Source: Dipteris shenzhenensis
Lineage: Eukaryota; Polypodiophyta; Polypodiopsida; Gleicheniales
NCBI GenBank assembly: GCA_047967505.1
Contig: CM106538.1
Strand: one strand, 5' to 3'
DNA length: 64,000 bases
The notes beneath the pieces were generated by a model, which saw only the letters and a program-made list of their open reading frames with translations, ran no database searches and had not been told where the DNA came from. The position numbers and the translations under genes were made by a program. This document shows positions 11,826-24,429 of the stretch, in pieces (the first letter of the stretch is position 1; every line of letters starts with the position of its first letter).

Positions 11826-13295
11826 ATGGCGCCTAGTTCAAAACCCCATGCCGTGGTGATCCCCCTCCCAGCTCAAGGGCACATTGCTCCCATGATGCAC
11901 CTATCCAAGAAGCTTGCGGCCGACGGCTTCACCATCACTTTTGTTCTTACAGAACACCACCATGCCATCTTGGTGCGCACGGAGCCTGTACTCAAGAGGG
12001 AAGGTCTTGACATTCGCTTGGTTGGACTCCCGGACGGGAGAGACTCCGGGAGTACCTCTGGTGAGGACGATGCTGTCGAGCTGTGCAAAGCTTTCTCAAA
12101 AATGGAGGGCGTCTTGGGAGGACTGATTTGCAGGCTCATGAAGGAGGATCCGCCGGTAACGTGTGTCGTCTCAGACATACTTGGCGAATGCACGCAAGAC
12201 GCCGCCAACAAGTTTGGACTGCCGAGGCTGGCTTTCTGGACCCAGTCAGCAGCAACGTATGCTTGTACTATGCTGGCCTTGCAAGGATTCCGAGCTTCGG
12301 AAGGTACGTCAATAACTAGGCATAACGTCAGACATTCTCCATCCGCAGGAAGAGTTTTAATTCAATCGTGGATTTCTGCAGAGCCTTTACCGATAACCGC
12401 CGTCCCAGGAACGCCACCCCTCAAGTTAACAGACGTGAATTCATTTGTCCGAATCTACGATCCCCAAGATTTCATGTGCAGCTTCTTCCTGCGTTCTTTT
12501 GCCAGGCTCGATGAGGCAGCTTGGATAGTTGTGAACACCTTCGACGAGGCTGAGCATGATACCCTGCAAGCTCTGAGAAAGCAGCACCAGATCTACACAG
12601 TTGGCCCTTTGTTGCCAATTTCCTTTTTCAATGGCCCGATGGATACCAAATACAAGACGGCGGTGCTCTGGCGAGAAGAATCAGACTCTATACTGTGGCT
12701 GGACAAGCAACCAACCGGCTCGGTTCTCTACGTCTCATTCGGCAGCGTCGCAGTACTATCGCGGGCACAATTCGAGGAGATGGCTTTGGGGCTGGAGGCA
12801 AGCCAGCAGCGGCTGCTGTGGGTGATTCGTTCGGACCTACTGCAGGGCGACTCTATTCCGGAGGGCTACTTGGAGAGGGTGAAGGATCGTGCGTTTTTCG
12901 CGTCGTGGGTGCCGCAGCTGCAAGTGCTATCGCATCCGGCAACGGGCGGGTTCCTAACGCACGCAGGTTGGAATTCGACGCTGGAGGGCATGGTAGCAGG
13001 GGTGCCGATGCTGGCATGGCCATATTTTGCAGACCAGGGAATGAACAGGAGGTTCATAGTGGATGGGTGGAAGGTAGGGATGGAGGTGGAAGGAAGCGAA
13101 GGCGAGCGGGGGGAGATAGTGAGGAGGGAGGAGGTGGAGAAGAAGGTGAGGGCGTTGATGGGAGGCCATGAATCCAAGGAGCTGCGCAGCAATGCTAAGA
13201 GGTGGAAGGCAGCAGCTCAAGCAGCTGCGCAGGAAGGAGGCTCTTCAGCTCGCAGCTTGGAGGCCTTGCTTAAGGCCATGCACCTTAGTGAGTGA
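11826..13295 (+). CDS. Family-1 UDP-glycosyltransferase (UGT), intronless
   Basis: The 489-residue product has the usual length and layout of a plant GT1 enzyme, which moves a sugar from a UDP-sugar to small lipophilic acceptors in the cytosol. His19, in PLPAQGH, is at the catalytic base position and Asp117 (VVSD) at its usual partner position. The 44-residue PSPG donor box runs from Trp361 to Gln404. It contains WVPQLQVLSH, GGFLTH, GWNSTLEG, GVPMLAWP and a closing D-Q; Gln at the end usually goes with UDP-glucose use. The common HCGWNS is HAGWNS here. The start is chosen because aggcATGGCG is a good plant context and the N-terminal beta strand begins a few residues later. There is no signal peptide or membrane span, as expected. 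The acceptor cannot be told from sequence. The frame is intact and contrasts with the decayed elements around it. Confidence 0.97.
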   Translation: MAPSSKPHAVVIPLPAQGHIAPMMHLSKKLAADGFTITFVLTEHHHAILVRTEPVLKREGLDIRLVGLPDGRDSGSTSGEDDAVELCKAFSKMEGVLGGLICRLMKEDPPVTCVVSDILGECTQDAANKFGLPRLAFWTQSAATYACTMLALQGFRASEGTSITRHNVRHSPSAGRVLIQSWISAEPLPITAVPGTPPLKLTDVNSFVRIYDPQDFMCSFFLRSFARLDEAAWIVVNTFDEAEHDTLQALRKQHQIYTVGPLLPISFFNGPMDTKYKTAVLWREESDSILWLDKQPTGSVLYVSFGSVAVLSRAQFEEMALGLEASQQRLLWVIRSDLLQGDSIPEGYLERVKDRAFFASWVPQLQVLSHPATGGFLTHAGWNSTLEGMVAGVPMLAWPYFADQGMNRRFIVDGWKVGMEVEGSEGERGEIVRREEVEKKVRALMGGHESKELRSNAKRWKAAAQAAAQEGGSSARSLEALLKAMHLSE

Positions 13296-14890
13296 TTGAC
13301 TGAGTTGTTTGTGGTAGTTTATTCACAAAATATAGTTAGTAATTACTATCGTCACCCCGACAAACAACGGTATTAGTTTCGGAGAATATTCCCATGTGTT
13401 ACCTTCCTTAAGATATCCATCAATCTAACATTATTCTTTTCTATAAGGTTTACTAAAAGACTACGTCACGTACATGTGTGCGTTATATGTGTGTGACATG
13501 TGTGTGTTTTTGAGAGATCTATCTCTTTGATTCTTCTCTTTTATTTAAGTCATGTCCTTTAGCCCAATTTTACATCTTTAAGAAAACTCTAGATTTTCTC
13601 CCAAGCATTTTATAGCCTAAAGACCTTATCCTTCATCCACTCTAAGGTCTCCATGTCATCATCACATTCATTCTATCTCCTCCATCCAATCACCTTCCAA
13701 TCTTCTTACTCTCATCCAATCATGAATTTTCTCCTCTATACCACTTCCTTGCACTCATCTATCGTGCATACTATACACCCTTTAGCATCACTGTTTCAAC
13801 AACCTTGACATATAATTTTCATGTTAAGGAGATTTTAAAAAAGAAACTTTTCTTCAGAATATGCTTTCTATTTTGAGGTGGCATTATACTAACTAACCTT
13901 TTCTAGCATGGTGTAACTATTAGTTTCAATTGCTACAAAAATGTCTAAGCATCATTTTTAATTACTTTCACTACAATAAAAAGGGGCCCTTTTTTAGGAG
14001 TGCAATTCATTCATGTTAACGTATCCCTTTCATTTCAATGTAAATATACATTTAGATTTAGAGAGATAAGCATATAACATTTAGAATCCATACAATTTTA
14101 TAGTTTTGAGCTCTTTGAAAATTGAATGATCAACCAAATATCCAAATTTTCAAAACATGTCATATTTTAACGCTTTTGCTCCATGAAGTACTACAAAAAG
14201 CAACTTCTCAAGCACTAAGTAAAATCTTGAAGATAACACATAGTTCAAAGCCACTGAACATCTCCCAAGCACGAAATTGATACCCAGCTCTCTACTATTA
14301 GGACTATGGATTAGATGATCTTGTTTCTAATTAGCAATGCTTTGTCTTATTCTTATAGTTGAACATACTAAGTTGGGTAGATTTTGAGTATGGCTCCAAA
14401 AATTGACAACCAAGAAGCATTAAGTTATCTACTGCGTACTTATAGCATAGTATAGCATAGTTACATGATTCTTGAAAATACATGTGTATAAAATTTATCA
14501 AGCTTAGAAGAAAACTTGTTCACAATTAGCAAAAGTTCTAGCTACTCAAGAAATTCAGATCAATGAAGATTGTTGCAATATATTTGTCATAAAAGCCAAA
14601 AAATGCTTGATCTTCAATGATTATATGCTTTTAGTAAAAGTCTTTCAGAGAGCTAGTACAAGAGCATCTATGTTGTTCATTCCTAGCCTTAAAAGCAGGT
14701 GATAACTTTTGATACATGGATCATACATAGAGAGGAGGAAGACAAGTGAGTATACATTGTTTAGTATAATAATTGCAGTTTAAAGTGGGAGAAGCCTCCA
14801 TAGTTGATTACAAAATGACAAAATGATGTGTGTTCAACTTATCATTTCTCTCTCATTTCTACTTATCGGTGACCTATATGGCATCCCTTC
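13296..14890. other. No gene recognised; AT-rich 3' flank of UGT
   Basis: AT-rich sequence with no open frame of note and no repeat copied elsewhere in the window as far as I can see. The 3' UTR and poly(A) site of the UGT gene must lie in its first part, but no clear AATAAA is placed near the stop codon. Confidence 0.5.
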
Positions 14891-14983
14891 CCTTCAACTT
14901 AGAGTATCAAACTCCATACACTAGTGGTGATGCTCGCCCAAATCTAGTGATGAAAGCATTAAAAAGGCTTTGTTGAAACACCC

Positions 14984-15718
14984 TTGTACAAGCAAGAGGG
15001 TGTCTCAATCTTACAACTGCGGCTTCCACATTTTCAACTTAGGATGAATGCACAACGCAATAGCAACACCTCCTTTACAAAGGAAAGCATGACTCTAAAA
15101 CAAGAGACTGACCCATTCACAGACACACTAGTGCATGGATATGTCGACACAACCAAAGTTTTTGATACAATCTCAACCATCACAGTGATCGCTCCAAGCG
15201 AAAACCAAAAGCCAATGGGTATATATAAAGACAAGCATTGTGAGGAGCTAAACTACCCAACGTTGTTCTTTGGTTAGCCAAGGTATGAGCATATGCTCAA
15301 TGATCCTCAGTTACCAAAAAGTTGTCCAATGGGAGATCCTTCACAGGGACCCACACTTTGCAACTCACATCCAAGACCTTTTCTTCAAAAAAGTAAAGAT
15401 GTTAATACACTTTGCTGCTAGTTCAATATGCGGAAGGCACAGTTGAATGGTAGGGTTATAACTGCTAAGGATGTCAAAACCAAACCCAACTTAGATGTAC
15501 TATTGAAATTAGATATTGGTTACCAAGAACTTGAAAGCATCCGGACATCTCTGCACTACTTGCAACGCCAGCAAAAAAGGTTGTTTGCAATGATTCGCCA
15601 GCTAGGCCCACCGACATTCTTCGTGACATTTACCAAGGAAACAAAAGGAACGAGGGTGGGAAAAGAAGCTATGTACATGGATGTAGGCTATTATCCACAA
15701 GCATACGCAATAGGCTAG
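14984..15718 (+). pseudogene. Helitron-type transposon N-terminal fragment, broken
   Basis: Three pieces in two frames match, in order, the region found at the N-terminus of Helitron Rep/helicase proteins. At 15187-15275 lies APSENQKP..GIYKDKH.EELNYPTLFFG. At 15309-15400, in another frame, lies VVQWEILHRDPHFATHI followed by DLFFKK. At 15428-15634 lies GYQELESIRTSLHYLQ followed by FAMIRQLGPPTFFVTFT, the Helitron_like_N signature. Frameshifts separate the pieces. The HUH Rep motif and the Pif1-type helicase are not present downstream, so this is a fragment only. The family call rests on recalled motif order, not on a search. Confidence 0.78.
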
Positions 15719-17437
15719 AGCAAAGTAGGGGGAAGCACATGTTCTCCTCTTGAGAATGATGGTCATATCCCGGAGTGGCTATAGTTGCCCTTCAGCTCGC
15801 CCACTACTATGTTGTGTTTCTCAGTTTTGGCAACTTCTTCAGGTTTCTGTTGGAAATGTGAAGGCACCTGACTTGGTGTCATGATTTTTGTAGTGGGCGA
15901 TTTAGTAATTCTTTCTTAGACAAAAGTTTCTTTTCATTTGCAGGAGTAGGAGTTACATTCACACTTACTTTCGACAAATAATGAGAATTAATCTGATGAA
16001 TTAATAGACGTGCAGAAAGTTCTCACCTTAATTCCTGATTTGTGGGAGTCTTCTTGACAGAAACAAACACACAAATTTGCTAGCGCCTTGCTCACAAACG
16101 AACACGTGAGACCTGGATAAGCGACCGGAAAGCTTGAAGTGACTTGAAGATTTGTAGCTAGAGGAAGCCAATGCAACCTTCTAGGAAGAGCTCAAGCATG
16201 GAGGGAGAGTGGACCCCCCAAATTAATTTATAGCCATGTTGGAGGGGGATAAAGAGCACACACAAGCTAAATTTAAAGTTGAAAAGCCAATAGCCACTAA
16301 AAGCTAAAAAGCCAACAGCCATCTAAAAGTCATTAGAAATCCCTAATAAAAATTTCTATAAAACTAAGAATAATCACAAAACTCCCACTAAACTCAATCC
16401 TTAAGCATTGTCCTTATGAGAGCCAGTGCTAACAAATTTTGGGGACCACTTGATTTAGGGGGGAATTATTATCACCGTTTTGTGCCCTCTCATCGTGCTT
16501 ATACCCTTCTTTGACTCCAAAGAGTTTGTGCTTCCACTTCTTGGGCATTGTCCAAAGCATTTGTGATGACCTATTTATTCTATCATGCCTGCCTAATTGT
16601 AGACATGTATTTGTGTCTGCAATGGAAGTGGGATCTACAGAATCATTGCTTGGAACAAGAGAACCATCCTCAATTCATTGATTTTAGAGAATACGAAATT
16701 CGACGATGCGCCTGTGATGAACTCTTTGTTCTAGCATAGTTGTGGACAAATGAATGTAAAGGGGGTACAAGTGTTGTGGGAAGGGGCTTATATACCTACA
16801 ACTAGGCAAAGTTTCCTAAGGAATATTGCATCATAAGATGTAGAATTGTGTTCCCTAGCTCTTCTTTCTTCTCATAGTTTGAGAAACATAAATCCTTAAA
16901 ATTGATGTTTCATGAATGTGCAATTAAAATCAAACATCGAAGGAGAGTAGCTTGATATACTTGAAGGTTAAGGGATGTTGCTTCAAAAGCTCACATGAGC
17001 TTCTATGGACCGCCGCAGTACCACCAAGAAAATTGATCTGATTTTTGTGCAGCTCAAACCCACAGAGAAGCAACAACCACCACAACCATGTAATTGCCCA
17101 TCTTTAATTTCTTGCAAGACAAGTTGCATGTAAGTGATTCCTAGAATTTTTGCTAACTTTTTACTGTGCCCAACAACTGGTTTGCAACTTGACAAATGTT
17201 GTACCAATGCTAAGGAAAATAACAAGAAACAAGAGACAAATTCAAGAAGAGTCGATGAGAGGTGAAGGCGGCGGTTTAGTCCTACTTATAGAGCGGAGGT
17301 GAGCTTTGATGTCCTTGTGAATGCCACGAAAGGGAGCAAGGCAAGCGTACTTCATAGTAGCGAGGTAAGCAAGACAAAAGGGAGAAGGAGCAATGAGAGA
17401 GGGAGGAGCAACAAAAGACGAAGCTCCCACATCTACA
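15719..17437. other. No gene recognised
   Basis: No open frame here has a recognisable domain. The minus strand at about 15980-16230 has an LTR-like look but no second copy or TG...CA bracket that I can prove. Confidence 0.4.
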
Positions 17438-19000
17438 AGGTGGCCAACTTGAGAACAACATTGATCATCAAACTCCCATGAACAAATTTGGACCGTTCGT
17501 ATTCTCCTTCCAAAAAGGCTTTTTTGGGATACATCTTGTCCCAGAACTCCCTATGAAAATCTAGGAATTCTTACACCGTAGGTGTTCCAATCACACTTGT
17601 CCTCATATGAGGAATATAGCATTAGCTTCATGTGTATCAAAGTGGGAAAGAGGAATACATACCATTGGTTTGTAGTGGTTTTAGGAATGGTTCAGTCGAG
17701 TGTGGGGACCCTTCCCTTTGGCCACTTTTTCAATATACAGATGAGTAATTGTGCAAAAATAAATAAGGGAGGTGACCACTTTTTCAATATACAGATGACT
17801 AATGTAAACATAGTAACTGTTCTAATAATTCTAACAAGTATCTTATTTGATAAATTGTATACCTAGGGTTGATGGTGGTGGTGGCCATCGTGAGTAGAAG
17901 CCACATTGTAGGAGGGCCCACCACGATCCCTTGTCATTATACATCACCTTGGTTATACCTAGATATATCCCCTTTTGCTAGCATATACCGTTAAGTTCAA
18001 GTAGGACATAAGGCTAGCAAGGTCAAACTTCCTTCTAAAAGGCATTTTTTACATGGTTTGAAACATTATGTAGATGCTAAGGCTTGGGACAAAACTTTAT
18101 GTAATGCCATGACATCTCATGGACCCATAAAATTGGGTCCTATGGCCTTTACAAAAAGAAACCTATGGATAAACTACTCAAAGAGTATGAAATTATGTTC
18201 AAAAGATAGTATAGATGGTGAGACCATGGTTTGAAACATTATGTAGATGCTAAGGCTTGGGACAAAACTTTATGTAATGCCATGACATCCCATGGACCCA
18301 CAAAATTGGATCCTATGGCCTTTACAAAAAGAAACCTATGGATAAACTACTAAAAAAGTGTGAAATTATGTTGGTTTCAAAAGATAGTATAGATGGTGAG
18401 ACCATGGTCTTTTGGTTCCAAATGGGACCAAAATATGTAGAATGTAAAGTACCATTATGCCTCACGCATGGACTCATGCATGGACGCAACAAGATCGAAT
18501 GAATACCGACATGTTAGTCTTCACTTTGGTTAAACATTATGTCTCTAGATCAAAAAGTGAAAACATGGTTAGGACGAGTGTTTGTGGATTGCCATCTTAC
18601 ATGCACTCACAAAGTTGGGACGAAGCTCTAAAGGCTACAAGGCGACCAACTTGAGTACGACATCATCAAATTCTACATGATGGAGTTTGGGCCATTCATA
18701 TTCCCCTTGCAAAAGGGCTTTTGGGAGACATGTTTTAAGGCCATCTTCCCATCCCCATCGACTATGAAAATGTAACTTCCTAGGATTCTTACATCATAAG
18801 TGTTCCAATAACACTTGTCTTGCTATGAGAAATATGGATTTTGAGGGATGTTTTAGTTGAGAGGGGGGACCCTTCCCTTGTCCACTTTTTCAATATACGG
18901 ATGACTAATTGGTAGGAATGAATGAGCAAGGTTGGTAGAAGGGAGGTAGAAGGAACCCTTGTGGTTATACACCATCTTGTTTGTACCTAGGGATATCCCA
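17438..19000 (+). repeat. Diverged direct duplication, about 1.2 kb apart
   Basis: The segment from about 17438 (ccaacttgagaacaaca, then aaaaggctttttt, ttccaatcacacttgtc, gtggggacccttccctt, ccactttttcaatatac) recurs in the same order from about 18640 to 18910 with many substitutions and indels. Within the first copy, ccactttttcaatatacag is itself doubled (about 17721 and 17776). No coding signal is visible in either copy. Confidence 0.75.
18052..18408 (+). repeat. Tandem duplication, 173-bp period
   Basis: The block beginning catggtttgaaacattatg starts at 18052 and again at 18225. The two copies differ at a few bases and by a short insertion (ttggtt) in the second copy. It sits between the halves of the larger diverged duplication. 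Confidence 0.9.
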
Positions 19001-20140
19001 TTTTCTAATGCATAAAAGTATAATTTAGGAATTTAGGCACTTACCTGAGTGCCATTTTTTAAAATCCTTATTAAATCTTTGCAATTTCATATATCTTTGG
19101 TTTGTTGAGCCTAAAGAAATTTCTTGATGATCAAACTCAAAATGTGATATGGGTACAATGTTTCTTTTAAGACTCAAACTTAAGTTTAAGCCTAAAAGAA
19201 ATTAAATATCTTTAAATATACTGATAAGATTAAGGTATTTATTTAAACTTATTTCTTTATTGATAAATAAATTTACCACCATTAACACTTATTTCATTAA
19301 TTTTGGACTTGTCAATGTATAAATTCATTTTTATAAATACTTTTGGACTATTTTATAGATAAAATTAAAAAAAAACTCACTCTTTAAAAGACAGATAAAA
19401 ACATAAAAACAAGCAAATTTTTAGAGTTTTTTGAAGGAAACAAAATCAAAATTATAAAATTTAATGTGACACAAATAAATTACACCAAAAGATAAGAAGC
19501 AGTTGGAAACTCTTCTAATATTTATAATGGTGTTAATAAACACCTTTCAAAAAGTTACAATAAGCCTTTAGATTATTGTCACTAGAAGGCATTAGTATTT
19601 GCTATTTCTATCTGAGATTCAACCCATTCCTGTGTTGAGACCATCTCATCATGATCAAGGTAATTATAACTATAGAAGAGAAGCAAGGAATTATTTAAAA
19701 TTTCCTCGGTAGCACTTCCTCACTCCCGTATCTTGAATACATTGAAATCTATAAAATAAGGTTATCAAAGACAAGAATGATATAATTATCATATTCTTTG
19801 GCCCGCTAGGAGGTAAGGGGAGGGGTAATACTCTCTTATAGGGGACTACGAGGGAGGCAGCGATGGAGGAAGAGCGGATGGGCAGCAACAGACCGACCGT
19901 AGGGCGAACAAGCGAACTGGTGAACGGCGAACCACCGATGATGGAGGATGAGTGCATTGGTAGTAGCGGATGAAGGGAAGAGCGGACCAATGGCGGCAGC
20001 GAAAGAGCAAATGGGAGGCAATGGATGAGATGGACGAGGACAGGGGAAAAAGAAGAGATGGATTTGTGAGATAGAATATAGGAAGAGGTAGATTAGTGAA
20101 AGAAAATGTATTGCACGCTCGAGGTGGCATGGCTACCAAG
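19001..20140. other. No gene recognised; AT-rich then G-rich
   Basis: 19,000-19,700 is strongly AT-rich without open frames. 19,800-20,140 becomes G/A-rich and leads into the purine tract. No RNA gene or domain is seen. Confidence 0.5.
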
Positions 20141-20144
20141 GGGT

Positions 20145-21345
20145 TGCACGCTCAAGGGGGGATATACAGAGAGGGGGGGAGGAATTTAGAGAGATAGAGG
20201 GGGAATAGAGAGAGGGTGGGGCATGAGGGGGGGAAAGAGTGTGTGTGAGTGGTGAGGGTAGATATTAGAGAGAGAGTGTGGGGGTTGAGGGAGAAGAGAG
20301 AGAGAGGGGAGTTTAGAGAGAGAATATGGGGAGTGAGAAGGAGGAAGACGGAAGGGTGGGATTTAGAGAGCACTGTGGGGGGAGGAGGCATTGGTTGGTG
20401 GGGAGGGAATAGAGGGGGAGGGGGAATTGGAAGAGGGGTGGTGGTGATAGGAAGGGGGTGGTAGAGAGAGCAAGGGGGAGGCAATGGTGGTGGAGAGAGG
20501 ATGGGGGTATGGGAGAGAGAGGAAAGGGGGTGGTGGAGAGAAAGAAGAGGGTGGTAGAGAGAGGAAAGGGGGTGGTGGTGGTCATGAGAGGAAGGGGGTG
20601 GTAGAGAGAGAAGGGGGGCAATGGAGAGAGGAAAGGAGGTGTGAAGGAGAGAGGAAGAGAGGTGGGAATGGATGAGGCATGGTGGAGAGAGGAAGGGAGT
20701 GAAAAAAGGAAGAGGCAGGGTGGAGAGAGGAAGGGAGGTGTGAAAGAGAGAGGGGTGTGTGGAAGAGAAGATAAGGATGATGAGGAAGGGGTTGGGATGG
20801 ATAGAAAAAATTGGGTTGGAGGTGTGAAGGGGCTTGATGGAATTTAGGGTGGAGGATGACGAAAAATGGGGAAGGAGGAAAGGGGGTGATGGAACATGAG
20901 GGAGGGGAGGGTATACCTTTAGTGCTTGATAGAATGGTGGAGTGTTTGTCAAACGAAAATTACAAGTGGAGGGTGGAGGATAATAAAATAAGTGGCCAAG
21001 GTGATGGATAAAGTCGATGAAAGGTGGGGGATGGAGGGGACGAGCTTGACAAAAGACTTGGTGGTGGAGGGGATGGAGAAGGTAGTGAAAAGTGGAGGAT
21101 GGTCCAGGATGGAAAGTGGAGGGTGGAGGGGAGGAGATGGGTGGAAAAAGTAGTGGTGGAGGGGATGGAGAAGGTGGAGGATGGAGGGGAGGAACTTGAC
21201 ATAAAAAGTGGTGGTGGAGGACGAAAAGTGGAGGTGGATATAAAATTTGGTGGCTTGATGGAACTTGGAGATGGAGAGGAGATGGAGGTGGCTTACAAAA
21301 GCAAGGAGAAAGAAATGAGGGGAGAGGGGGGGGGGGATGTTGCTT
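20145..21345. repeat. Purine-rich low-complexity tract (GAGAGG / GGTGGAGGAT types)
   Basis: The plus strand is mainly G and A. It has irregular gagagaggaaggggg units to about 20760 and tggaggatggaggggagg units from about 21000, ending in a run of G at about 21328. The long Pro/Ser/Leu frames on the minus strand are composition artefacts. Confidence 0.9.
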
Positions 21346-21593
21346 TTATAGCATGTGGGGTGTTTAAAGGATAAATTTTGTGATTAGTGGACTAATGTAA
21401 ATTTCATCATTTTGCAACAGTTGGAAGTCCCAAGGTTTAGAGAAGGTTGCAGGGTTTAGGAAGAGTCCAAGGCTGAGGAGTGGAGTGCTAGTCTCCTCCA
21501 CAACTTCAAGGGGTAAAGGGTTGAGAAGGAGGATCAAGGGAGGAAGGAGGAGGTAGCCTTCGAAAATCAATCCAAAACTTCCTTTTTATTATA

Positions 21594-23623
21594 GAATGGG
21601 ATGCTTATGACACTAAAGTCATGCCATTTGGGTTGCTTAATGCACCATCCACTTTTCAAAGGTTTATGGTTGAGAATTTCTCAGGTTATTTGACCAAGTT
21701 TATTGCCATCTGCCTAGATGATTTTTGTTTATACTAGGCAATATCCAGGCATTTGGCTTGTTTAGAGGTGACCAAGTGTAGATAGCCAGGAATCTCTTTA
21801 ATCCCTATTAAGTGTATTATCTATGCTTGGGGTGGAAATTTTGACATAGCTTAGATCCTTTGTTGGATTTATTAGCTTTTATTGAAGACTTGTGAAGGAT
21901 TTTGCCAAGATTGTAGCACCACTATATAAAACGACCAAGATACCAAGTTCTAGTGGACCAAGGAGTTGTCTATAGCATAAATTTGTGAATTGAAGTTCAA
22001 CGAGCAATTGAGACACCAATTCTCCAACCACCTTGGTGGTATCTTTCCTAACATGTGGATGCATCAAGCTATGCCATTGGCATTATTTTGTGGATCTTTC
22101 CTATCCATGGGGATGCATTAGGCTATGCCATCATCATTATTTTGGCATAGCTGGATGCTAGACTCGATTTATACATAGTCTATTTTGCTAGTCGGTTGAT
22201 GATGCCACTAGAGTGCGACTACAACACTACTTAGCATGAAGCTCTTTACCAAGAATTGCTACGCTTGACTAACAAAATAGTGATTCGGGGACGTACGGTA
22301 AGATGAATGTTGTTGCTAGAAGAATGTAATTTCAAAATGATGCACAAGCCAAGAAAGTCCCATGCAAGAGTATACTTCTTGTACTACCTACCTATCTGAG
22401 ATGAAAGCATGGACAATTGTTCACATTGGATTTTTTTGGGACCAGGTATGACGAAATGCTACAATACTATCACAAGGCCCATTTGCTAAGCAAATGTTGA
22501 GAGTGAAGCCAGATGGCTTTGAAATTTTGGAAGTATACTTTGATTATAGCCAATTATAATGCCAAGGTGCAAATGGCATCCTACACTGATGGGTCTTGCT
22601 ACATGAATGAGCAATAGTACTTGTCGAGCCACACATAGGGCCTACGGTAGGTCAATCCATGATGAGCTAATAACTTAAAAATTTTTACAAGAAGGGTATG
22701 GTGGAGTGCTCTATTAAAAAATGCACATGTTTCTTTGTAAAATGTGGTGTTTGTCAAAACAAATAGCCATATTTCTTCCATAGCATCATATGCTATTACA
22801 ACCAAGCTAGCCATGGGAAGCATTCTAGAGATGGGGCTTGGATGATATTGAGACATTTAAGAATGCATCTTAGTATACACAGAATAAGTACATTCTTGTT
22901 GCCAGATTATGTGACAAAGTGGGTAGAGGCTAAGGCACTACATGACAACTAGGCTTGTAAGCTAGCATGGCTACTACCCTCCGTGCAATGGCTGAGCTGA
23001 GTCCACTAATAAGACTCTTAATCCTATTCTCCCCAAGGGTACCCATCGCTGAGATTGGGACTCCAAGCTTTGTGCTGCACTTCGGCCATATTGGATAGCA
23101 TATAAGGTAACCACAAACATGACCATTCAAAATGGAATTTGGTTTAGAAGCAATGGTTTTTTTTGGAATTTCTCATCCCAATTCTTTGAGTCACACTGCA
23201 AGAATATCATCCTAGTGAACTCAAAGCGATCAAAAGACAATTGCACGAGCTCACTAGTCTAGATGAGTTGTGCATTCAAGCAACCTGGTCACAACAAGAA
23301 ATCCAAAGAAGAAGAAAGTCATGGCACGATAGACATATCATTTCAAATGGCACTATAGACATATCATTTCAAACTTGAAGAAAGGCATGCTCATTCTATT
23401 GTGTAACATCAAGCGAGGTCCTCTCAAGCCTAATCTTAAGCTTAGCCAGAATAAACCATATAGGCTCAATGAAGTGTTTGACAATGGTGGAGCGGTGCAA
23501 TTGGATTATTTGTTGGGACAATTTCTTCTCAAGGCCTTTAATGGTAGCCAAATAAATCCTTGCCATGCCAAGGTTTTTCTGGTTATAGCAAATCTCTACC
23601 AAGAATTGATTAGGAAGATGTAG
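21594..23623 (+). pseudogene. Ty3/gypsy pol remnant: RT, RNase H, integrase and C-terminal tail
   Basis: At 21594-21740 lies the RT segment with MPFGLLNAPSTFQRFM and CLDDFCLY around the catalytic aspartates. At 21885-21940 VKDFAKIVAPLYKTTK follows, and at 22170-22265 the RNase H start YFASRLMMPLE..YNTT with a stop inside. At about 22875-22950 the integrase core strand NKYILVA and DYVTKWVEAKALHDN appears across a frameshift. At 23310-23600 the C-terminal tail shows RRRKSWHDRHI, GPLKPNLKLSQNKPYRL and EVFDNGGAVQL. Frame changes and stops occur throughout, so nothing is translatable. No LTRs were found around it. It differs in sequence from the gypsy integrase at 44.6 kb and is a separate family. 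Confidence 0.9.
22042..22150 (+). repeat. Short tandem duplication inside the gypsy remnant
   Basis: A block of about 55 bp (ctttcctaacatgtggatgc ... cattattttg) is followed by a diverged second copy (ctttcctatccatggggatg ... cattattttgg). It doubles part of the decayed RNase H region. Confidence 0.75.
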
Positions 23624-24172
23624 ATTTGACATTGGACAGGAAGGAACTCACACAGTTCTCACTGTTGGAACAAGACAAGAAAGAATACATTCCTTAGATA
23701 GTCTAACAAGTTGAAAAGACTTCCAATATGGATTGTAGAGGCACTCACAGAAACCTAGATGAAGAGCAAAGCCTCAGATCTTGCAAAGGTGAAGGCGGCT
23801 AGAAAGGAAGGCAAATGGGATGTCTATCAAGATGGCAAGGCATTGATCAAAGACTTCAAAGAAAAACCAATAGACCCTTAGTCTATAACTGATGTATGAT
23901 CTTCATTTGCTCTCCCTTATTTTGTTTTGGTTTCTCAGATGTACTGGTGGAGCTAGTTCTAATTGGAACTTTATGTGATTATTAGTCTTTTTTGGAGGAG
24001 AGGGGAGGAGGAGTTGCAAGGTTAGGACATGCTTTTGGACATGGAGTGCAAGGAATCATGGACACTTGGAGACAATTGCTTGGAATACCAAAGTAGAACT
24101 CAACACAATGCCCCAAAGAGTGTGGGATTCATTCCACTATGGGGTATTTATACAAGTTGGACAGTCTCTCTC

Positions 24173-24421
24173 TCTGCATGTAAGAATTATAAGACATTCT
24201 CTCTCTACATGTAGAACTTGCATATAGAAGTTGCATGTAGGAGTTGCATGTTGCATGTAGGAGTTGCATGTAGAACTCACATGTTACATGTAGGAGTTGC
24301 ATGTAGAACTCGCATGTAGAACATGCATGTAGGAATCACACGTAGGACTTGCATGTAGAACATGCATGTAGGAGTTGCAAGTATAACTTGCATGTAGGAA
24401 TTTCAAGTAGAACTTGCATGC
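24173..24421 (+). repeat. Minisatellite of gcatgtagga(g/a)tt / gcatgtagaactt units
   Basis: Around fifteen imperfect units of roughly 13-17 bp built on gcatgtag, alternating with agttg and aactt endings. Spacing is irregular and there are no unique spacers. Confidence 0.9.
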
Positions 24422-24429
24422 TGAGGATT

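Noticed and set aside
11873-13220. Frames antisense to or out of frame with the UGT gene
   Set aside because: Shadows of a high-GC coding region; the sense frame has the full PSPG box.
20152-20952. 266-codon minus-strand frame rich in Pro, Ser, Leu
   Set aside because: It lies in the purine-rich tract and has no domain; explained by composition.
24173-24421. CRISPR-like appearance of the gcatgtag repeats
   Set aside because: Units are short and irregular, with no unique spacers, and the genome is eukaryotic; it is a minisatellite.
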